Shown in pieces: positions 42,833 to 52,339 of a stretch of DNA of 64,000 bases (its first letter is position 1; each line of letters opens with the position of its first letter). Made by a program: the position numbers and the translations under genes. The stretch is from Pelagihabitans sp965238025 (GTDB lineage: Bacteria; Bacteroidota; Bacteroidia; Flavobacteriales; Flavobacteriaceae): NCBI GenBank assembly GCA_965238025.1, contig OZ250162.1, forward strand, positions 3,534,001-3,598,000, read 5' to 3'. A model generated the notes under the pieces. It saw only the letters and a program-made list of their open reading frames with translations, ran no database searches and was not told the DNA's origin.

Positions 42833-43785
42833 TCTCGCTTCAGGATAAAATCAACTTGGTTTTGCAAAAGTTCGGCAGCGTGTATTGAAGCAGGTTTCAC
42901 CGGAATTGACAACACAATCGACTTCTGACCGCTTTCGGTAATGGTCGTATAATCACCTGTTACCTTAAAATCGTTGGGTTTAATTTTTTTTAAATTGGTG
43001 ACACTGGCCTTTATCAAAACATCAACTCGTTCCGGAAAAGTCTGGGCTTTGGTATTTTCAGGTAGATTGATAAGATTTACCGGAATTTGGATTATTTTTT
43101 CCGAGAACCGAGACACTTTTCCATGAATTTCAACCGTTGTAATTGAGGGAATAACCTTTTCCGATCCAGAGAATTCATCAAGTTTTGCCATAACTGAAAA
43201 ATCCTTGCTTAAATCGGCTAGGGCAATTTCATTGGTCTGTAAAAACTTAATACCATCAACTTCATTTTTAGGACCTTTAATGGTTACGGAATCTGGGGTA
43301 GTTTGTACCGAACCATTCATGAGGTGGTTTTGCGCAAACTTTAGATCCAACACTGGTTTTACAGGGACTTTCTTGGTAACAACATCGTAAAAGTCAAAAA
43401 AAAGTGTATCGGTTTCTACCTCCAACAACTTTACACCATTCATAAGTTGTTTTGTTATTTGACGTCTTAGGGTGTTCGAGCTTATGGAATAGCGGTTACC
43501 TCGTTTTATGGCATCTGATAGATTGATTTCAATTTTTCGCTTGCCAAGATTTAAAAGAAGAAATTGAAATCCTACGGCATCAAGTTTTGCCTCCACGTTT
43601 TTTTGGGACGCACTTATCAACATCATACTATCAGGTGGGTTAACAAACGCTAAGTCAAAAGCAATGTCACTTTGATATCGGTTGGAAAGATTACTAATAA
43701 ACCAAGCCAATCCGGATAAGAACAAAAACAGAAAGAATAGTTTGGCCTTTCGCTTTTTTAGAACCTTTTTGACTTTTTGAATCAC
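42829..43785 (-). CDS. YbbR-like domain protein
   Basis: A 318-residue protein with one N-terminal membrane helix (about 13-33, AKLFFLFLFLSGLAWFIS) followed by a periplasmic region with two YbbR-like repeats (VPVKPVLDLKFAQNHLMNGSVQTTPDSVTIKGPK, then IQIPVNLINLPENTKAQTFPERVDVLIKA). In Bacillus and others YbbR partners diadenylate cyclase CdaA, but no cdaA gene is adjacent here; the neighbour is coaE. The pairing ybbR-coaE is seen in other Flavobacteriia as I recall. Role at the membrane unknown. Confidence 0.86.
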   Translation of the reverse strand: MIQKVKKVLKKRKAKLFFLFLFLSGLAWFISNLSNRYQSDIAFDLAFVNPPDSMMLISASQKNVEAKLDAVGFQFLLLNLGKRKIEINLSDAIKRGNRYSISSNTLRRQITKQLMNGVKLLEVETDTLFFDFYDVVTKKVPVKPVLDLKFAQNHLMNGSVQTTPDSVTIKGPKNEVDGIKFLQTNEIALADLSKDFSVMAKLDEFSGSEKVIPSITTVEIHGKVSRFSEKIIQIPVNLINLPENTKAQTFPERVDVLIKASVTNLKKIKPNDFKVTGDYTTITESGQKSIVLSIPVKPASIHAAELLQNQVDFILKRE

Positions 43786-43791
43786 CTTAGT

Positions 43792-44793
43792 TTATTTGAA
43801 AAATAATTTAGGGAATATTTCTTGAGGAGACTTGCTGCTAAAGTTAATCAACAATGTTGATTTTAGAAAACCATAACCGTAGCCCACAAACTGAATGCAA
43901 ACCGCAGCAACCGACAAAATAGCGATCGCTACACTCTTGTTCCTTAGAAGCGAGTCTATAAAGATGATCAAAAAATAAACCGCATAACACCAAAGGGGAA
44001 GGCTGATATCCAAAAATGCAAGTACTACCGCAACCAAAAAACCTAGGCAAAAGAAGGTTGGAAACCAATAGGTAGGTTTTGCCGTGCCTGAATGCCATTT
44101 GTTTAAAATGGGGCGTACCATCCCAAATTTATTGACCTGCGTATAAAATTTGTTCCAATCGATACGTCTTTTATGATATACAAAGGCCTCTGGAATCAGT
44201 TTCGTATCATATCCTTTGTTCCATATTCTTATGGTAAGGTCGGGGTCTTCACCCGGATGAATTTTCCCATAGCCTCCAACATTTTGGAATGCTTCCTTTG
44301 AGATGCCCATATTAAAACTTCGGGGCTGAAACTTCCCTACCGCTGTTTTGTTTCCCCGGATACCACCAGTAGTCAAAATCGAGGTCATGGCATAATTGAT
44401 TGCCTTTTGAACCAAACTAAAAGAGGCATGGGCGGCATCGGGCCCGCCATAACAATGAACAAAATCATCTTGAAGTGACTTTTCGGCCATTTCGAGATAC
44501 TGAGGCGGAATGATACAGTCGGAATCCAAGACAATAAAATAATTCCCCTTGGCGCGTTCCATACCATAATTACGCGAATCCCCCGGGCCAGAATTGGGTT
44601 TGGGTAGATAGGTAATATCCAATTTATCAACAAACTCCGTGATTACCGATTTAGAATCCGAGGTTGAGCCATCTTCAATAATTACAATTTCAAAGGGTTT
44701 CTGATAGGTTTGCAGTGTAAGGCTTTCCAACAGTTCCTTTATTTCGTCCGGCCTGTTGTAAACAGGAATTATAAATGAAAAATGAAGATCCAT
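43792..44793 (-). CDS. Family 2 glycosyltransferase
   Basis: A 333-residue membrane-associated glycosyltransferase. Starting at MDLHFSFIIPVYNRPDEI (44793), it has the GT-A nucleotide-binding strand, IVIIEDGST, and the metal motif VLDSDC (DxD). The RNYGMERAKGNYF block follows, then GGYGKIHPGEDPDLTIRIWNKG, which matches the ED-region of family 2. The last 90 residues contain two or three hydrophobic segments (FCLGFLVAVVLAFLD, WCYAVYFLIIFI), suggesting a membrane anchor. It probably adds sugars to a lipid or polysaccharide intermediate; the acceptor is unknown. Followed closely by YbbR and coaE. Confidence 0.9.
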   Translation of the reverse strand: MDLHFSFIIPVYNRPDEIKELLESLTLQTYQKPFEIVIIEDGSTSDSKSVITEFVDKLDITYLPKPNSGPGDSRNYGMERAKGNYFIVLDSDCIIPPQYLEMAEKSLQDDFVHCYGGPDAAHASFSLVQKAINYAMTSILTTGGIRGNKTAVGKFQPRSFNMGISKEAFQNVGGYGKIHPGEDPDLTIRIWNKGYDTKLIPEAFVYHKRRIDWNKFYTQVNKFGMVRPILNKWHSGTAKPTYWFPTFFCLGFLVAVVLAFLDISLPLWCYAVYFLIIFIDSLLRNKSVAIAILSVAAVCIQFVGYGYGFLKSTLLINFSSKSPQEIFPKLFFK

Positions 44794-44815
44794 TACAATG
44801 ATAGGTTGCAAAAAT

Positions 44816-44845
44816 AAAAGCCATTCGCTCCAACGAATGGCTTTT
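44816..44845 (-). terminator. Terminator of fabI
   Basis: A perfect 12-bp stem (AAAAGCCATTCG / CGAATGGCTTTT) with a 6-base loop lies 17 bases past the fabI stop on the minus strand and is followed there by a T-rich run. Confidence 0.88.
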
Positions 44846-44862
44846 GCGTTTGTTATTTCATG

Positions 44863-45675
44863 CTATTCGGTAAAATAATCGATTACTTCCTGACTTACGC
44901 CTGTATTGCTAAATCCACCATCGTGAAACAGGTTTTGCATGGTTACTTTTTTGGTCAGGTCTGAAAATAAAGAAACCGTATAATCAGCACAATCCTGGGC
45001 CGAAGCGTTTCCTAAAGGCGACATTTTTTCGGCATAGCTGATAAAGCCATCAAAACCCTTAACGCCCATTCCTGCCGTGGTAGGCGTTGGTGATTGCGAA
45101 ATGGTATTCACACGTACCTTTTTTTCCTTTCCAAAGAAATAACCAAAACTACGGGCCACCGATTCTAAATAGGCCTTATTGTCTGCCATATCATTATAAT
45201 CCGGAAAGGAACGTTGGGCAGCCATATAGGTCAAGGCCACAATACTTCCCCACTCGTTCATGGCATCGGCCTTGTAGAGGCTTTGCATGACCTTGTGAAA
45301 GGATAATGCGGAAATATCCCATCCCTTTGTGGTAAAATCATATTTTTCGTCTGTATAATGACGTCCTTTGCGAACGTTAACCGACATTCCAATAGAGTGC
45401 AGGACAAAATCGAGTTTTCCACCCAAGATTTCCATTGATTTGGCAATCAGATTATTAAGGTCTTCTTCCGAGGTAGCATCCGCCGGAATAATCTCAGAAC
45501 CAGTTTTTGCGGCCAGCTCTTTCAATTGCCCCATCCTTAACGCGATAGGCGCATTTGTCAACACAAAAGTACCGCCCTCGGCATGTACGCGTTCTGCAGT
45601 TTTCCAGGCGATCGAATTCTCATCCAAAGCGCCAAAAATAATTCCCTTTTTACCTTTTAATAAGTTATAAGCCAT
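44863..45675 (-). CDS. fabI: Enoyl-[acyl-carrier-protein] reductase
   Basis: A 270-residue FabI, the NADH-dependent enoyl-ACP reductase of fatty acid synthesis and triclosan target. N-terminal GIIFGALDENSIAWKTAE, then DFVLHSIGMS and the catalytic Tyr-Lys in PDYNDMADNKAYLESVARSFG, and SQSPTPTTAGMGVKGF, where the flexible substrate loop lies. Length and blocks agree with Bacteroidota FabI. It has its own promoter element (45706) and terminator, so it is monocistronic. Confidence 0.95.
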   Translation of the reverse strand: MAYNLLKGKKGIIFGALDENSIAWKTAERVHAEGGTFVLTNAPIALRMGQLKELAAKTGSEIIPADATSEEDLNNLIAKSMEILGGKLDFVLHSIGMSVNVRKGRHYTDEKYDFTTKGWDISALSFHKVMQSLYKADAMNEWGSIVALTYMAAQRSFPDYNDMADNKAYLESVARSFGYFFGKEKKVRVNTISQSPTPTTAGMGVKGFDGFISYAEKMSPLGNASAQDCADYTVSLFSDLTKKVTMQNLFHDGGFSNTGVSQEVIDYFTE

Positions 45676-45705
45676 GCGTTAATTGTCTTTAGGTATAATT
45701 AGGCT

Positions 45706-45713
45706 CAAAGATA
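45706..45713 (-). promoter_or_regulatory. Bacteroidota -7 promoter element for fabI
   Basis: TATCTTTG on the minus strand, 30 bases from the fabI start codon. The surrounding 45676-45807 also holds low-complexity text of the AATTCCAAA/GGAATTTGG kind. Confidence 0.65.
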
Positions 45714-45807
45714 TTAAAAAATTAAGGGGCGCAAGTCTAATTCCAAACTTGAAATTCCGAATTACAAGATTGACTTTATAAAAAATGCTTTGGGAATTTG
45801 GAATTTG

Positions 45808-47460
45808 TCAATTTAACAACTGGCGCGCGTGTGCCATCGCAGAATCGGTCAGGGATTTACCGCCTAGCATTTCTGCCAGCTCCACTACCCTTTCGTCTAA
45901 GTTTAGTTGTTTCATTCGTGTACGGGTGGTAGTACCGTCTTCTTCCTTATAAACCTTATAGTGGTGATCCCCCTTAGACGCTACTTGGGGTAAATGAGTA
46001 ATTGAAAACACCTGCAGGCTCTTGCTCATTCCCTGCATAATATCGCCCATTCTATTGGAGATTTCACCAGAGACTCCGGTATCTATCTCGTCGAATACCA
46101 TAGTGGGCAGGTTTTCATACGTACCCAAAATGGCTTTAATAACCAACATTATTCTTGATAACTCCCCGCCTGAGGCTACTTTCTTTAGCGCTCCATAAGG
46201 CGTGCCTTTATTGGCCGAAAACAGAAAGGTTAAATCATCCTTTCCATTCGCCTTAAAATCTTTTGAAGTTTGTAATTCCATCTTAAAGGAAACACTTGGC
46301 ATACCCAAGGGTGCCAAACGCTCTTGCAGCTGTTCTTTTAATTTAGGAATCGCCAAGTTTCTTTTGGCACTTAACGATTCGGTTATCTTGGTCAGGGCCT
46401 CCTTTTGATCCGCAAGCTCAACTTCCTTCGTTTTTATGGTATCCTCTAAATTCCCAGTAACATATACCTTTGTGGCCAGTGCTGATTGAATGGTCAAAAG
46501 CTCTTGTATCTCAGTTGCATTGTGTTTGCGCTGTAAATCGTATAGGAGTTGCAGTTTTGTATTTACTTCTTCCAATAACTGCGGATTGGCCTCTACTTTG
46601 TCTTGTTGTGATTCAATTTCCCCACTAATATCCTCAAGCTCCAAAAAAACGGATTGTATCCTGTTATTCAATTCAGTGTAATCAATTCCGAATTCCGATA
46701 AGCGATTTGAAATTTGCTTCAGTTGCCCAAGGCTACTCAATAGTCCCATTTGTTCGTTACTCAACAATCCGTGTGCCTGGGACAGCTGTTCTAAAATGGT
46801 TTCTACATTGTTCAGTTTTTCGTGCTGCTCTTCCAATTCAGATTGTATGCCCGCTTTTAAATCTGCATCCTGTAATTCTTGTAGCAAGAAGCTGTTGTAG
46901 TCATGCTCCTTTATTGCATCACTCTGAAATTCAATAAGTTGATTTAGCTCTTTTGAGGTATTTTGGTAAATAATCAGTTGTTTTTTATACGTACTCAGTA
47001 GCTCACCACTATCTGCTAAGGCATCAATTAGTTTTAACTGAAAATCGTTCTCCGTTAAACGCAGTGTCTGGTGCTGGGAATGTACATCGATCAAGCGGCC
47101 TCCGAGTTGCGAAAGAACATCTAAGGTAACTGGGGAATCGTTGATAAAGGCCCTTGATTTTCCGCTAGGTAATATTTCGCGCCGGATAATCGTTAGCTCC
47201 TCATAATCCAAATCGTAGGTCTTAAAAAACTTTTTTAAACTGTATTGATCAATTTTAAACTCTGCCTCGATAATACATTTGGTGTCATTGTTTCGTAAAG
47301 AACCCAGGTCGGCACGTTTTCCCAAGACCAGGGACAAAGCTCCCAATAAAATGGACTTTCCCGCACCCGTTTCTCCTGTAATTACGGAAAAACCATTGGT
47401 ATACGATACATTTAAATCGTCTATTAAAGCGTAATTTTTTATGGAAAGGTTTGCGAGCAC
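45808..47460 (-). CDS. recN: DNA repair protein RecN
   Basis: A 550-residue SMC-like ATPase for double-strand-break repair. The N-terminal head carries Walker A VITGETGAGKSILLGAL (28-44); a central coiled coil of about 300 residues (EQHEKLNNVETILEQLSQ...) follows, with HSQHQTLRL before it; the C-terminal head has the ABC signature ASGGELSRIMLVIKAIL and Walker B MVFDEIDTGVSGEISNRMG. The structure is complete. It is the 3'-most gene of a minus-strand set starting at bamD. Confidence 0.96.
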   Translation of the reverse strand: MLANLSIKNYALIDDLNVSYTNGFSVITGETGAGKSILLGALSLVLGKRADLGSLRNNDTKCIIEAEFKIDQYSLKKFFKTYDLDYEELTIIRREILPSGKSRAFINDSPVTLDVLSQLGGRLIDVHSQHQTLRLTENDFQLKLIDALADSGELLSTYKKQLIIYQNTSKELNQLIEFQSDAIKEHDYNSFLLQELQDADLKAGIQSELEEQHEKLNNVETILEQLSQAHGLLSNEQMGLLSSLGQLKQISNRLSEFGIDYTELNNRIQSVFLELEDISGEIESQQDKVEANPQLLEEVNTKLQLLYDLQRKHNATEIQELLTIQSALATKVYVTGNLEDTIKTKEVELADQKEALTKITESLSAKRNLAIPKLKEQLQERLAPLGMPSVSFKMELQTSKDFKANGKDDLTFLFSANKGTPYGALKKVASGGELSRIMLVIKAILGTYENLPTMVFDEIDTGVSGEISNRMGDIMQGMSKSLQVFSITHLPQVASKGDHHYKVYKEEDGTTTRTRMKQLNLDERVVELAEMLGGKSLTDSAMAHARQLLN

Positions 47461-47511
47461 TTTTGCGGGAATTAATGCCGTAAAGATACTTATATCAAAC
47501 TTAAAATGAAG

Positions 47512-48396
47512 CTAGTACTTGATATCGTTCCAAGTACTGGAATAATAGGGGGCCACTTTATTCAGGGTCTCCTTTAGTTTTACGATATCCATTTTAGGGC
47601 CATCGGAAAAGATGCTTTGAATCTCATCGGATTTGGCCTCGAAAAAGGTTTGAATCAAAAAAGCATTTGGGCGACGTTTGATCATCGTCTCGAACAATTT
47701 CATGGTGCCCGCAATAACCTGCTTGCCCGTGCTATTGTTGTCGGCCAATACATCCATTCCTTTTCTATGATAATTATACATGGCCACACGGTACTCCCTA
47801 TAGGTATTAGACAACATATTGTCTACCAACTGAAATCTGCCGCGATTTTCGGAATTATCCCAACCTGTTGCGCTACTGCCCTGCGCCTGTGTGACTATTT
47901 TTTGTGCCTTCCTAAAATAGTCATCACCGCCTTCAAGGGCAAAGCTATCCGCATCCAACCCTAAAATAATATATACGTAGTAAGAGACTACGCTTATAAG
48001 GTTGGTTTCAAAAACGTTATCATTGAATACAAGCGGCTGAAACTCGGTATAGGTAAAATCGAATTTCCCGTCCTTGTAATTGAAAATCGGCGTTTCGTAA
48101 GAGGTATTATATACGGGTCTCGAGGATTGAATCTGAATATTTCCTTGAAACCTATTAGATTGATAATTGGTAATGGTTATGAACATTTGGGCGTTTACAC
48201 GCTCGTTATCCTTAAAGGTACGATTCGTCCACTTAGACTTGTTCACAAAATCGTTTAAAGAAGTCTCCAAGGTTTTGAAAATGGGCAAATCGCCATTGGT
48301 CAACTGATCGGAGTTAACGGTAACGGTACATCTGAGCTCCTGCGCCCCAAGTCCCAAAGAAATTAGAAAAACAAATAATAAGATTAGCTTACGCAT
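47512..48396 (-). CDS. DUF4835 family exported protein
   Basis: A 294-residue protein with signal peptide (MRKLILLFVFLISLGLGAQEL). It matches DUF4835: CTVTVNSDQLTNGDLPIFKTLETSLNDFVNKSKWT, FKDNERVNAQMFITITNYQS, DADSFALEGGDDYFRKAQKIV and GWDNSENRGRFQLVDNML. No catalytic motif is visible. In Flavobacteriia it usually sits between coaBC and recN, as here, overlapping coaBC by eight bases, so tight co-expression is expected. A role in envelope assembly is only a suggestion from location downstream of bamD. Confidence 0.9.
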   Translation of the reverse strand: MRKLILLFVFLISLGLGAQELRCTVTVNSDQLTNGDLPIFKTLETSLNDFVNKSKWTNRTFKDNERVNAQMFITITNYQSNRFQGNIQIQSSRPVYNTSYETPIFNYKDGKFDFTYTEFQPLVFNDNVFETNLISVVSYYVYIILGLDADSFALEGGDDYFRKAQKIVTQAQGSSATGWDNSENRGRFQLVDNMLSNTYREYRVAMYNYHRKGMDVLADNNSTGKQVIAGTMKLFETMIKRRPNAFLIQTFFEAKSDEIQSIFSDGPKMDIVKLKETLNKVAPYYSSTWNDIKY

Positions 48397-49594
48397 GTAT
48401 TCTGCTGATGATTTCGTTCCAAATATCCGCGGCTACCGCGGCCTTGGTCTTAAGTTCAAACGTTTTAATCGCTAAATTCTTATCTATAAAACGTATTTTA
48501 TTGGTCTTCTTACCAAAGCCGGCCCCAGGATCGTTTAAGGAGTTGAGTACAATGGCATCCAGGTTTTTTCGCTTTAATTTTCCTTTGGCGTTTTCTTCTT
48601 CGTTTTCGGTTTCGAGTGCAAAGCCCACAAGAAATTGTTCTTTCTTTTGTTCGCCAAGGGAAAAAAGGATGTCCTTGTTTTTTGTCAATTCTATGGTAAG
48701 GTCGGTATCCGATTTTTTAATTTTCTGATCCGCCACGGTCTTCGGGCGATAATCTGCTACGGCAGCAGCACAAATAGCCACATCTACATTTTTATAAACA
48801 TTAAGGGCGGCATCGTACATTTCGTCGGCAGATACGACCCGCTGTAAATCGATGTTCGTATTATTTACTGTCAGATGCGATGGGCCTGAAACCAAAATCA
48901 CTTTGGCCCCAAGGCTAGCGGCGGCTTCGGCGAGTTCAAAACCCATAAGACCGGTCGAGTGGTTCCCCACGAAACGAACAGGGTCTATGGCTTCATAGGT
49001 CGGACCTGCGGTTATCAAAACCTTTTTTCCATTGAGGGGTAATCCCTTCGAAAAATAATCGGTAATGAACGTCATAATATCCTCTGGTTCCGCCATTCGC
49101 CCTTGGCCGTGTAATCCACTTGCAAGTTCTCCGGATGTGGCGGGAATCATGATATTCCCAAAGGATTCTAGTTTTTCGAAAGATGCCTTAGTACTCGGAT
49201 GTTTATACATGTCCAAATCCATAGCGGGTGCGAAGAAAACCGGACATTTGGCGGAGAGATAGGTCGCCAATAATACATTATCGCAAGCACCATTCGCCAT
49301 TTTAGAAAGGGTATTGGCGGTTGCTGGAGCCATGAGCATAACATCGGCCCAGAGTCCCATTTCAACATGGTTGTTCCAATCTGTGGTATTATCCTCCGTT
49401 TTTACGAAAGAGGTGACCACGGGATTTTTAGAAAGGGTTGCAAGGGTAAGGGGAGAAACAAAAGCGCCGGCACTTTCCGTCAAGATGACCTTAACATTGG
49501 CGCCAGCCTTTATGAGTAACCGAACCAGAAAAGTGGTTTTATAAGCAGCAATGCCCCCAGTTATACCTAAGAGGATGTTCTTCCCGCTAACCAT
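48389..49594 (-). CDS. coaBC: Bifunctional phosphopantothenoylcysteine decarboxylase / phosphopantothenate-cysteine ligase
   Basis: A 401-residue flavoprotein fusion for two steps of coenzyme A synthesis. The CoaC half has the FMN-binding ILLGITGGIAAYKT (7-20), the catalytic LMAPATANTLSKMANGACDN and MNxx-like APAMDLDMYKHP. The CoaB half begins KKVLITAGPTYEAIDPVRFVGNHSTG and has AAAVADYRPKTVADQKIKK. All domains are complete. It overlaps the DUF4835 gene and starts 30 bases after the omega gene, so all belong to one minus-strand transcript. Confidence 0.95.
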   Translation of the reverse strand: MVSGKNILLGITGGIAAYKTTFLVRLLIKAGANVKVILTESAGAFVSPLTLATLSKNPVVTSFVKTEDNTTDWNNHVEMGLWADVMLMAPATANTLSKMANGACDNVLLATYLSAKCPVFFAPAMDLDMYKHPSTKASFEKLESFGNIMIPATSGELASGLHGQGRMAEPEDIMTFITDYFSKGLPLNGKKVLITAGPTYEAIDPVRFVGNHSTGLMGFELAEAAASLGAKVILVSGPSHLTVNNTNIDLQRVVSADEMYDAALNVYKNVDVAICAAAVADYRPKTVADQKIKKSDTDLTIELTKNKDILFSLGEQKKEQFLVGFALETENEEENAKGKLKRKNLDAIVLNSLNDPGAGFGKKTNKIRFIDKNLAIKTFELKTKAAVAADIWNEIISRIHA

Positions 49595-49624
49595 GGTCAG
49601 TATATCTATTACAATGTAGGTGCA

Positions 49625-49957
49625 CTAGGAGTCTTTCTCCGTGTTCCTGTGGTAAATTCTATCCATCAACCATTCTTCAACGGCCAAGGCATGAGGTTTT
49701 GGTAGTTTTTCATAGAATTTTGAGACTTCGATTTGTTCTTTATTCTCAAAAACCTCCTCAAGGCTATCGCTATAGGTCGCAAACTCCTCTAGTTTTTCCA
49801 ATAGTTCCTTTTTGATTTCAGAATTGATTTGCACCGCCCTTTTGGCCGTTATGGAAATGGCCTCATAAATATTGTCCGTTGGCTTATCAAACTCATTCTT
49901 GTTGATGGTCACCGTGGTCACGGGAGCGCTTGAATTTTTAAATTCGTTCATATTCAT
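49625..49957 (-). CDS. rpoZ: RNA polymerase omega subunit, Bacteroidota type
   Basis: A 110-residue protein whose SITAKRAVQINSEIKKELLEKLEEFA block matches the core helix of the omega subunit that wraps the beta' tail (AxRAxQI-like). The N-terminal part, NEFDKPTDNIYEAISIT, corresponds to the usual N-terminal omega motif (xxNxYEAxxIxAKRA). The C-terminal 40 residues, ending DRIYHRNTEKDS, are an extension seen in Bacteroidota. The start may be ATG 49957 or the ATG two codons later. It lies between bamD and coaBC, the order common in the phylum. Confidence 0.9.
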   Translation of the reverse strand: MNMNEFKNSSAPVTTVTINKNEFDKPTDNIYEAISITAKRAVQINSEIKKELLEKLEEFATYSDSLEEVFENKEQIEVSKFYEKLPKPHALAVEEWLMDRIYHRNTEKDS

Positions 49958-49965
49958 CTTATTTG

Positions 49966-50805
49966 TTATTTGGTAGCGGCGGTTTCCGCACCGATTACTT
50001 GTAGTTCTTTATCTATTTTTTTAAGCAGACTATGGGCCTTGGCATCGAATTTAGTCTCTGGGAATTGTTTTACCAAACTAGTATAGTATTTTTTAGCATT
50101 TTTAAAACGTTCCTTTTTCAGTCGATCTAAGCTGTTCAATGCCAATTCGGATGCCGACTCAAACTTGTAATACATGGCATCTTCCTTGTAAATAGAACCC
50201 GGATAATCGCTAAGAAAGTTATCAAAAGCCGTTATGGCAGGGGTTAAAAAGCTAAAATCGAACTTGCCGAGCTTATTATATTGTTTCGCAATTTCATACG
50301 CTTTTTTCTCCTTTTTTTGTGTTAGTTCTTGCGCCATGATATTGGCTTCGGGGAAAAATTCCGATTCTGGATGGCTATTGATAAATAACTGTAATTTAGC
50401 CAACGCCTTGTCGGTATCTGTTTGATCCAAGGAATAGGCCGGACTCAACAAGAAGGTACTTTTGGCCCCTAAAAAAGATGCTTCGACTACTTTGTCGCTC
50501 TGGGGGTACGATTTAACAAAACGCTCGAACTGGTAAGACGCCGTATTGTAATCTTTCTGTTTAAAATAGGAATTCGATAAAAAGTACATTACCCGTTCTC
50601 CCTGCGGTTTTCCAACGTATTTTGGGGCAATCTGCTCAAAAAGTCGTAGGCCCCTTTTAAAATCCCCTGCTTCATAATATTTTTGAGCCAATTCATACTT
50701 CGCCTTAATATCTTCATTCTTAAGCACTTTTTGATATTCATTACAGGACGTAACCAATACCACAAGCCCAACAACAACTAACCACTTTCGAATTCTCAAA
50801 AACAT
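49966..50805 (-). CDS. bamD: Outer membrane protein assembly factor BamD (lipoprotein)
   Basis: A 279-residue lipoprotein (lipobox VTSC, Cys20-21 region) made of tetratricopeptide repeats: KYELAQKYYEAGDFKRGLRLFEQIA, VMYFLSNSYFKQKDYNTASYQFERFVKSYPQS, and KALAKLQLFINSHPES. It matches BamD/YfiO, the helical component that works with BamA to insert beta-barrel proteins. Length is close to the E. coli protein (245) with a longer helical middle (KKEKKAYEIAKQYNKLGKFDFSF). A TAATTTTG promoter element lies directly upstream, only a few bases from the ATG. Confidence 0.93.
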   Translation of the reverse strand: MFLRIRKWLVVVGLVVLVTSCNEYQKVLKNEDIKAKYELAQKYYEAGDFKRGLRLFEQIAPKYVGKPQGERVMYFLSNSYFKQKDYNTASYQFERFVKSYPQSDKVVEASFLGAKSTFLLSPAYSLDQTDTDKALAKLQLFINSHPESEFFPEANIMAQELTQKKEKKAYEIAKQYNKLGKFDFSFLTPAITAFDNFLSDYPGSIYKEDAMYYKFESASELALNSLDRLKKERFKNAKKYYTSLVKQFPETKFDAKAHSLLKKIDKELQVIGAETAATK

Positions 50806-50809
50806 TTTG

Positions 50810-50817
50810 CAAAATTA
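50810..50817 (-). promoter_or_regulatory. Bacteroidota -7 promoter element for bamD
   Basis: TAATTTTG on the minus strand, four bases from the bamD ATG. If used, the message would be leaderless or nearly so; a more upstream start is not excluded. Confidence 0.45.
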
Positions 50818-50902
50818 CGGATTATCAACGGATTTAAAAAACATATTTTAATCCGTAAAAATAGCGTGTTCAATGGGGTTTTATAGCCCTTTTGGCGAAG
50901 AT

Positions 50903-51799
50903 TTAACTAATAGTTTCTGTTTTGGCAAACCGTTTCATAAAGACGCCTATTTTACTTTTCAAAGTTTTACTGGCTTCTATTAGTGGCAGGCGAACCACAG
51001 CAGTGCTTAGGCCTAATAGCTCGAAAATAGCTTTGATACCGGCAGGGTTTCCTTCCTCAAATATCATATCCATACCTTCTTGCATGGCAAAATGTAGTCT
51101 TAAGGCCTCATCTTTATTCCCGTTCAACCCTAGGCGAATCATACTTGAAAATTCGTTTGGCAGTCCCTGCCCAATTACAGAAATTACTCCTGAACCTCCT
51201 TCTAAGACCGTTGGCAAAGCGGTAGGATCATCGCCCGAAATAACATGAAACCCCTTGGGTTTGTCCTTTATCAGCTGCTTTACCTGATCCATATCGCCGC
51301 GGGCTTCCTTAATGGCCACAATATTCTTAAAATCCTTGGCCAACCGCAGCGTGGTGGTCGGTAACATATTGCTTCCCGTTCGTGCAGGAACATTATACAT
51401 GACAATAGGTTTGGGTGATGCTTGCGCGATTGCCCTAAAATGCTGATATATACCCTCTTGTGTTGGTCGGTTGTAATATGGGGAAACCGAAAGAACGGCA
51501 TCGAAATCTGATAAATTCAAGGTTTGCAGCTCTTCAACAACTTTGGCCGTATTATTCCCGCCAACTCCCAAAACCAATGGTAGCCTACCGGCATTGGCCT
51601 CAACCACGGTATCGGCAACCAATTGCTTCTCGGTTTTTGACAGGGTGACCGATTCACCTGTAGTTCCTAAAACCACGAGATAGTCCACTCCTCCATCAAT
51701 GTTGAACTGCACAATGTTGCGCAATGCTTTTACATCAACGGTCATATCTTCTTTAAAAGGGGTAATCAGAGCGACCCCCGTACCTATTAACTCTTTCAT
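50903..51799 (-). CDS. dapA: 4-hydroxy-tetrahydrodipicolinate synthase
   Basis: A 298-residue TIM-barrel enzyme that condenses pyruvate with aspartate semialdehyde in lysine and diaminopimelate synthesis. The pyruvate Schiff-base lysine is Lys164 in NIVAIKEARGD, with Tyr135 in VMYNVPARTG and GTTGES (45-50) as the other active-site blocks; SGDDPTALPTVLEGGSGVISV follows. Length is normal. It overlaps the DUF6913 gene by four bases, so the two are translationally coupled. Confidence 0.96.
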   Translation of the reverse strand: MKELIGTGVALITPFKEDMTVDVKALRNIVQFNIDGGVDYLVVLGTTGESVTLSKTEKQLVADTVVEANAGRLPLVLGVGGNNTAKVVEELQTLNLSDFDAVLSVSPYYNRPTQEGIYQHFRAIAQASPKPIVMYNVPARTGSNMLPTTTLRLAKDFKNIVAIKEARGDMDQVKQLIKDKPKGFHVISGDDPTALPTVLEGGSGVISVIGQGLPNEFSSMIRLGLNGNKDEALRLHFAMQEGMDMIFEEGNPAGIKAIFELLGLSTAVVRLPLIEASKTLKSKIGVFMKRFAKTETIS

Positions 51800-52332
51800 C
51801 TTTTTATTTCATCAAGTACTCCAAGGTACTTCTTGAGTTCTGTTTTAAAGACCTTAAAATCTTTCAACGGAATGTCCAATATTAAATCGTTGAAATAACT
51901 GTCCATTTCGGTAAATCCGACCCTAAAACGCGCCTTGGCCTTTATGCTCATCAACTTCATCAACAAATTGTCTTCTTTGTAATAATTGACCAATAAATCA
52001 TATTCCCGGCTTAAAAATTCCAGCGCATAACTGTTCTCTATCTGCCCATTCCATCCCAAATCCTTGTCTGAGAAAACGGGTGTTGAATAAGGTGAATTTT
52101 TATCATAATAATTTTTATACCCAATAATCTTTACCGCATTTGGACGTAAATTATACTCGTCCTGAAATTGATAGAACACATCGGCATTGGTAAACGCATC
52201 TAAATCAACAATACAGCCTATAGAGGTGATTCCGTGGCTCCTATTTACTGGCACCAGGGGAGTTTTCATTTCTTGTTTCAAGAATTTAACCCCTGATTTA
52301 TACTTGAACTTGTCTTTTATTCCCTTAAACAT
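51796..52332 (-). CDS. DUF6913 family protein of unknown function
   Basis: A 178-residue soluble protein. MFKGIKDKFKYKSGVKFLKQEM opens with a basic helix; SIGCIVDLDAFTNADVFYQF is a beta-strand block, and the rest is a mixed fold with LLVNYYKEDNLLMKLMSIKAKARFRVGF. It looks like a small family of Flavobacteriia usually found beside dapA, as here. I see no catalytic motif and assign no function. Promoter element TACATTTG lies upstream on the minus strand at 52397-52404. Confidence 0.8.
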   Translation of the reverse strand: MFKGIKDKFKYKSGVKFLKQEMKTPLVPVNRSHGITSIGCIVDLDAFTNADVFYQFQDEYNLRPNAVKIIGYKNYYDKNSPYSTPVFSDKDLGWNGQIENSYALEFLSREYDLLVNYYKEDNLLMKLMSIKAKARFRVGFTEMDSYFNDLILDIPLKDFKVFKTELKKYLGVLDEIKR

Positions 52333-52339
52333 GTATTTT